10,242 bases of DNA, taken from contig JAAYGE010000068.1 in the NCBI GenBank assembly GCA_012727835.1, forward strand, positions 1-10,242, given 5' to 3'. The stretch comes from Bacillota bacterium. GTDB lineage: Bacteria; Bacillota_H; UBA994; UBA5500. This document shows, piece by piece, positions 6,353 to 10,242 of this stretch. Position 1 is the first letter of the stretch; every line of letters begins with the position of its first letter. The notes beneath the pieces are model-generated. The model was given only the letters and a program-made list of their open reading frames with translations, had not been told where the DNA came from and made no database searches. Made by a program: the position numbers and the translations under genes.

Positions 6353-8068
6353 ATGGCCTACGATGGCCTCACAATGGCAGCCATAGCGGCCGAACTCAAG
6401 GCCTGGTGCGATGCCCGGGTAGAAAGGGTGTTCCAACCGGAGAAAACGACCCTCAGCCTCCTATTACACCACGGGCAGCAAGGCAAAGGTCGCCTAATAA
6501 TTTCCGCTACTCCCAATGCACCCCGTGTACATCTGACCACTTTTAAACACGATAACCCCCTTACTCCCCCCATGTTCTGCATGCTGCTACGCAAGCACCT
6601 GGAGGGGGCTAAACTATTAGACGTGGAACAGCTCGGCTTAGAAAGGGTATTAACCTTCTATTTCAGCGGCAAGGACGACCTGGGAAACCAGGTAACCTAT
6701 CGGCTCATTGCCGAAATTATGGGGCGGCATAGCAATATTGCCTTGGTCGACCCGGACAACAAAATTATCGATACCATTGTACGCGTACCGCCGGCCATGA
6801 GCAGCGTGCGTATCATGCTACCAGGCATCACCTACGAGTATCCGGAGCACCAAGAGCGGATTGATACCCTGGCCCTAAATAATAGCCTAGAGCTGCAAGC
6901 CGCCCTGCAGACGGCCCCAGGCAGCCTAAGGAAGGCCCTAGTGGGTTGCCTGACCGGCATCGGCCCCCTATTGGCCACCGAATTACTGGCCCGCGCCCAG
7001 CCGCCACCAGACGCCACCGCCGCTGACCTGAGCCCCGAAGCCTGGGAACGGTTATGGCAAGAAATTGCTAACCTGCAGGCCATGGTGCAAAATGCCCGTT
7101 ACAACCCGTCGGTAACCGCCGACGAGTACGCGGCCCTCTTACTGACCCATCTTAAGGCAAAAGCCTGGACCGGTAGCGTCAACAGCTTGGTAGACCACAT
7201 GGTGCAAGAAAAGGCCCAGGCAACGACCCTACAACAGGCCAAAAGCCGTTTTGTCAGCATCGTCAGTAGGCAACTAAAAAGGGAAAAGCGCAAACTAAAC
7301 AACCAAGAGCAGGAGCTAAGTTCCATGCAAAAGGATCTGGAATTGCGCCAAGTTGGGGAACTGATTCTAGCCAACCTGCACCTGATTAAGCCCAAGGCCA
7401 AGGTGGCAGAGGTGGTCAATTACTACGACCCGAACTTGGCTCCAGTTATTGTGGAACTGGACCCGAGCCTAGATGGGGCTCAAAACGCCCAGCGCTATTT
7501 CAAGCGCTACGAACGGGCCCGCAAAGGCATTCCCGTGGTAGAAAAGAATATCGCCGCCACCAAGCAGACAATCGAGTATTTACGCTCCCTGCAAGACGCT
7601 TTGCAGCGGGCCGCCACCCTAGAGCTGATACAAGAAATAGAGGCAGAAATGCAGCAGAGCGGCCTTTTACGGCCAGAAAAACAAACCAAGAAGAAAACCA
7701 AGACTCAACCCAGCGCCCCCTTACGCTTCCAGTCGCCCAGCGGGCGCGAAATTCTCGTTGGTCGCAGCAATCTGCAAAACGAACGCCTGCTGCGCTCCGC
7801 CAACCCCGACGATTGGTGGCTACACACTAAAGACATTCCCGGCTCCCATGTGCTAATTAAAGGCAGCGACGAGCCCGACGCTCCAACGCTAGAAATGGCA
7901 GCCCAACTGGCCGCCTACTATAGCCAAGCCCGCCAGGGCAGCAAAGTGCCCGTCGACTACACGCGCCGCAGGCACGTGAAAAAGCCCAGCGGTTCCCCGC
8001 CCGGCTTTGTGATCTATACGGAGCAAAAGACCGTGTTGGTGGAGCCGGTAAAATACGCTCCCTTATAG
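6353..8068 (+). CDS. rqcH: RqcH, Rqc2/NEMF-type ribosome quality control factor (YloA, formerly fibronectin-binding family)
   Basis: RqcH binds 50S subunits carrying stalled peptidyl-tRNA and recruits tRNA-Ala to add C-terminal alanine tails that mark the chain for degradation. The 571 residues show the family layout. NFACT-N covers about 1-190, with PPMFCMLLRKHLEG at 72-85 and IAEIMGRHSNI at 119-129. A helix-hairpin-helix follows at about 192-214 (LVGCLTGIGPLLATELL). A charged coiled-coil middle spans about 283-435. A Lys-rich linker (443-451) precedes NFACT-R at about 457-566, with SGREILVGRSNLQNERLL and DDWWLHTKDIPGSHVLIKG. The residue pair matching B. subtilis Asp97-Arg98, needed for alanine tailing there, reads Glu97-Arg98 here. 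Length matches homologues. The old adhesin name is misleading. It appears monocistronic, with its own promoter and a large hairpin after the stop. Confidence 0.96.
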   Translation: MAYDGLTMAAIAAELKAWCDARVERVFQPEKTTLSLLLHHGQQGKGRLIISATPNAPRVHLTTFKHDNPLTPPMFCMLLRKHLEGAKLLDVEQLGLERVLTFYFSGKDDLGNQVTYRLIAEIMGRHSNIALVDPDNKIIDTIVRVPPAMSSVRIMLPGITYEYPEHQERIDTLALNNSLELQAALQTAPGSLRKALVGCLTGIGPLLATELLARAQPPPDATAADLSPEAWERLWQEIANLQAMVQNARYNPSVTADEYAALLLTHLKAKAWTGSVNSLVDHMVQEKAQATTLQQAKSRFVSIVSRQLKREKRKLNNQEQELSSMQKDLELRQVGELILANLHLIKPKAKVAEVVNYYDPNLAPVIVELDPSLDGAQNAQRYFKRYERARKGIPVVEKNIAATKQTIEYLRSLQDALQRAATLELIQEIEAEMQQSGLLRPEKQTKKKTKTQPSAPLRFQSPSGREILVGRSNLQNERLLRSANPDDWWLHTKDIPGSHVLIKGSDEPDAPTLEMAAQLAAYYSQARQGSKVPVDYTRRRHVKKPSGSPPGFVIYTEQKTVLVEPVKYAPL

Positions 8069-8086
8069 ACGGCCCTGTGGCATCAG

Positions 8087-8160
8087 AAAAAAGGGCTGCG
8101 GGATGGGCTTAGGGCGCAGGAACTCGTTCCAACCGCGCCTACAGCAGCATCCCGCAGCCC
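8087..8160 (-). terminator. Large compound stem-loop with T6 run, terminator of the nitrilase gene
   Basis: A perfect 13-bp stem (8093-8105 with 8148-8160) encloses further pairing: GCT 8107-8109 with AGC 8143-8145, GGCGC 8113-8117 with GCGCC 8135-8139, and GGAA 8119-8122 with TTCC 8127-8130. Read on the minus strand it runs directly into T6 (8092-8087), about 60 bases after the nitrilase stop. It lies 24 bases after the rqcH stop on the other strand. In that direction no T run follows, so termination of rqcH would be less classical. It is much longer than needed for a terminator. Confidence 0.8.
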
Positions 8161-8220
8161 TATAACACGCCTAGACATGCCAAGGAGCTACGCATGCTAA
8201 CACCAAGCCCACTATCTTAG

Positions 8221-9153
8221 TTATTTCTTGGTTCTCTGTTCCTCTTCGTTGATTATTAACTGAAATACGTCCGGTCGGGCGTAGTGGCCAACCACGTCAA
8301 AATCGAATTTGCTTTTCACTATTAGGCTTAAATCGAGATCGGCTACTAATATTTCCTCTTTATCATAAACTGGACCTGCTAGATATTCACCCATTGGGCT
8401 AATAATTGCACTGCCGCCTCTACACATTACTTCCGGAGCTGATTCAAGCTCGTCGTAACATGCCAGATCTTGCGGGTACATTTCTTTAGTGACAAACTGG
8501 TTGCATCCTAAGACAAAGCACCTTCCTTCCAATGCTATATGCCGGATGGTGCATTGCCACGCTTCCCTAGAATCAGCTGTCGGGGCTAAGTAGATATTCA
8601 CGCCTTTAGAGTACATGGCCATGCGGGCTAGGGGCATATAGTTCTCCCAACAGATCAGTCCGCCCATTTTGCCGTAGGGGGTATCGATAACTGTTAATGT
8701 ACTACCATCACCTTCACCCCAAATTAGCCTTTCCGAAGCGGTAGGTTTTAGCTTTCTATGTTTGCCCAGCAGACTGCCGTCGGGACCAAAGTAAAGGGTC
8801 GTACAATACAAGGTTCCTGTACATTCCTCTTTTTCTATAATGCCGATAGATAAATAGACTTTAGCTTTACATGCCGCATCGCCTAATAGGCGGGTTGTGT
8901 CGCTGGGTATAGCGACAGCATTATCATAGTATCGATACCAATCCTCTCGCCCCTTGTCCGACCGTGACCCAACTACTGTTCCAAAAGTTAATCCTCTAGG
9001 ATAAGCTGGAACAAAAGCCTCTGGAAAAAGAACAAGTTTTGCCCCCTTTTCCTTGGCTTGATGAACTAAATCCACCACTTTTTCAACTGTGGCTTCTCGG
9101 TCCATTAGAACCGGTGCTGCTTGCACAACAGCTACGCGCACGCACTTATCCAC
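8221..9153 (-). CDS. Nitrilase (carbon-nitrogen hydrolase superfamily, branch 1)
   Basis: The family hydrolyses organic nitriles to carboxylic acid and ammonia without a free amide. The 310-residue product has the Glu-Lys-Cys triad in its usual settings: Glu45 in LVLFPEAFVPAYPRG, Lys134 in GKHRKLKPTASERLIWGEGD, and Cys168 in GGLICWENYMPLARM. The CWENYMPL and the ERLIWG-GDGS motif are characteristic of true nitrilases, cyanide dihydratases and their plant relatives rather than of amidases or ureidopropionases. Substrate (aliphatic, arylacetonitrile or cyanide) cannot be told from sequence alone. No signal peptide, so cytoplasmic; the family forms spirals or oligomers. The GTG start at 9153 has GGAGGAGG (9158-9165) 4 bases upstream. 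It stands alone, with its own terminator at 8087-8160 and no clear promoter. Sampled lines average near 46% GC, below rqcH and the ATPase gene, which hints at acquisition. Confidence 0.92.
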   Translation of the reverse strand: MDKCVRVAVVQAAPVLMDREATVEKVVDLVHQAKEKGAKLVLFPEAFVPAYPRGLTFGTVVGSRSDKGREDWYRYYDNAVAIPSDTTRLLGDAACKAKVYLSIGIIEKEECTGTLYCTTLYFGPDGSLLGKHRKLKPTASERLIWGEGDGSTLTVIDTPYGKMGGLICWENYMPLARMAMYSKGVNIYLAPTADSREAWQCTIRHIALEGRCFVLGCNQFVTKEMYPQDLACYDELESAPEVMCRGGSAIISPMGEYLAGPVYDKEEILVADLDLSLIVKSKFDFDVVGHYARPDVFQLIINEEEQRTKK

Positions 9154-9417
9154 GCTGCCTCCTCCAATCTGCGCATCGTCTCTCCGTTTATGTTATCACA
9201 AACACACTTGTGTATCGTTTAGTAACTCCCTATTAAAGACATACACAGCTCCCATGTTCTTCTACAATTTTCGTATTTCACCGTTGTAGGGTCCAAAAAA
9301 CCCTATACATCTAACTAGCAGATACGCTATGATGTCATAACCTTGGCGCCAAGTAGACTCATCGCTTAAGCCACAGCCATCAAGTTCCCCCCGACCACAC
9401 CTGGCTAAGGTATACAC
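9154..9417. other. Intergenic region upstream of the nitrilase gene
   Basis: No convincing gene, RNA or riboswitch is visible here. It holds a perfect 12-bp palindrome CTTGGCGCCAAG (9342-9353) and a partial palindrome of ACACA/TGTGT type (near 9200-9213), either of which could be an operator for the nitrilase gene. A 63-codon minus-strand frame (9262-9453) starts inside the ppdK terminator, lacks a ribosome site and matches nothing I know. No sigma-A promoter with good -35 and -10 elements stands out. Confidence 0.5.
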
Positions 9418-9463
9418 AAAAACGGGGTATTGCTGCCCCTTAAAAGGCGGCAATGCCCCGTTT
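9418..9463 (-). terminator. Intrinsic terminator after ppdK
   Basis: Two 18-base arms (9420-9437 and 9446-9463) are complementary except at two positions, with an 8-base loop. On the minus strand the stem is followed by T5 (9422-9418). On the plus-strand RNA the two odd positions would be U-G pairs and a short T4 run follows, but no plus-strand gene ends here. It lies about 85 bases after the ppdK stop. Confidence 0.85.
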
Positions 9464-9548
9464 CATTTTACATTACCGTTTAGACTCCATGTGTCTTAGC
9501 TGCTGCAGAAACAGCCTCTAGTTGATTGTAGACAAAGCTTGCTGCTGC

Positions 9549-10242
9549 TCAGTGTGTTTTCTTAAGTGCTGCCTGAGCAGCTGCTAAGCGAGCGATGGGT
9601 ACGCGATAAGGGGAGCAGCTGACATAATCGAGCCCTATTTCGTGGCAGAACTCGATGGAGTTGGGGTTGCCACCATGCTCACCGCAAATGCCAATGGAGA
9701 TGTCCGGCTTAGCCTTGCGACCTCTCTCCACGGCGATGCGCATCAGTTCGCCTACACCCTCCCGATCAATAACAGCGAAGGGATTTTCGCTAAAGATGCC
9801 GGCCTCCAGGTATTGAGGCAGGAACTTACCTTCCGCATCGTCTCGGCTGAAACCGAAGGTGGTTTGGGTAAGGTCGTTGGTACCAAAGGTGAAGAAGCCC
9901 GATTCTGCAGCAATTTGGTCGGCAATGAGGCAAGCCCGCGGCAGTTCAATCATGGTGCCCACATGGTAATTGAGGGTGACACCGCTCTCAGCCTGCACTT
10001 GGTCGGCTATGCGAGTGACTTCCTGTTTGAGGATGGTCAACTCTTTGATGTTGCCAACTAGGGGTATCTCCACTTCAGCAGCTACTTGGTAACCTTCCTG
10101 CATTAGCCGGACCATGGCGTTAAAGATGGCCCTTGCCTGCATCTGATAAATCTCGGGGAAGGTCACCCCTAGGCGGCAACCACGATGGCCCAACATGGGG
10201 TTGAACTCGGATAGGCTGCGTACCTTTGTTAGCAGGGCTTCC
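9549..10242 (-). CDS. ppdK: Pyruvate, phosphate dikinase, C-terminal 230 residues, cut by window edge
   Basis: PPDK interconverts pyruvate, ATP and phosphate with PEP, AMP and pyrophosphate; in anaerobes it often works in glycolysis or gluconeogenesis. The frame is open to the right edge, so the N-terminal ATP-grasp and central phosphohistidine domains are missing. What remains is the PEP/pyruvate-binding barrel: LSEFNPMLGHRGCRLGVTFP, AEVEIPLVG, TMIELPRA, GTNDLTQTTFGFSRDD and ICGEHGGNPNSIEF. These carry the counterparts of the known PEP-binding Arg, Glu, Asn-Asp pair and the catalytic Cys (in CGEHGG). The GHRGCRLG and SRDD forms separate it from PEP synthase and from enzyme I. It ends RLAAAQAALKKTH then TGA, a normal family C-terminus. 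A terminator follows at 9418-9463. The same frame continues in an unusual way after the stop (see findings). Confidence 0.97.
   Translation of the reverse strand, partial: EALLTKVRSLSEFNPMLGHRGCRLGVTFPEIYQMQARAIFNAMVRLMQEGYQVAAEVEIPLVGNIKELTILKQEVTRIADQVQAESGVTLNYHVGTMIELPRACLIADQIAAESGFFTFGTNDLTQTTFGFSRDDAEGKFLPQYLEAGIFSENPFAVIDREGVGELMRIAVERGRKAKPDISIGICGEHGGNPNSIEFCHEIGLDYVSCSPYRVPIARLAAAQAALKKTH

Noticed and set aside
6353..8068. Annotation of the rqcH product as a fibronectin-binding adhesin
   Set aside because: The NFACT domain layout and lack of signal peptide or membrane anchor fit the ribosome quality control role.
8087..8160. CRISPR or tandem repeat
   Set aside because: There is only one palindromic unit, with no repeated spacing.
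9262..9453. 63-codon minus-strand frame between ppdK and the nitrilase gene
   Set aside because: It begins inside the ppdK terminator hairpin, lacks a ribosome site and shows no recognisable motif.
9480..9551. Selenocysteine reading of the ppdK TGA
   Set aside because: The PPDK family ends normally at this point, and no clear bacterial SECIS-type hairpin follows the codon.
9642..10061. 139-codon plus-strand frame opposite ppdK
   Set aside because: It is antisense to highly conserved PPDK active-site motifs and is explained as a shadow of that gene.

Overview
The window looks like chromosomal DNA from a member of the Firmicutes, most likely a moderately GC-rich Clostridia-type organism. The basis is gene content and order: rqcH (yloA) diverging from a Ca2+ P-type ATPase (yloB), followed by yicC/yloC, remA, gmk, rpoZ and priA, which is the Bacillus/Clostridia arrangement. 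Strong AGGAGG-type ribosome sites and frequent GTG/TTG starts fit this. I cannot name a genus.

Layout. Positions 1-6191 are read leftwards on the minus strand: a P2A-type Ca2+ ATPase with its own terminator, then a tight unit yicC-remA-gmk-rpoZ, a terminator hairpin, and the start of priA, which runs off the left edge. Diverging from the ATPase is rqcH on the plus strand (6353-8068), with a good sigma-A promoter. It is followed by a large stem-loop that serves as terminator for the converging minus-strand nitrilase gene (8221-9153). A gap of about 400 bases with a strong terminator separates the nitrilase from the 3' end of ppdK (pyruvate, phosphate dikinase), which runs off the right edge.

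How the genes fit together. The yicC-remA-gmk-rpoZ-priA stretch is an information-processing cluster: an endoribonuclease, a DNA-binding regulator, GMP phosphorylation, the RNA polymerase omega subunit and replication restart. RqcH rescues stalled ribosomes by alanine tailing. The ATPase exports or handles Ca2+. Nitrilase and PPDK are metabolic and each appears to be transcribed alone. The nitrilase gene is visibly more A+T-rich than its neighbours and may be an acquisition.

I found no mobile element, CRISPR array, tRNA, rRNA or defence system, and nothing I would call a new system. The most notable points are the absence of coaBC between rpoZ and priA, the elaborate hairpin after rqcH, a two-turn dyad upstream of the rqcH promoter, and an in-frame coding-like tail after the ppdK stop that resembles the gene's own 3' end.
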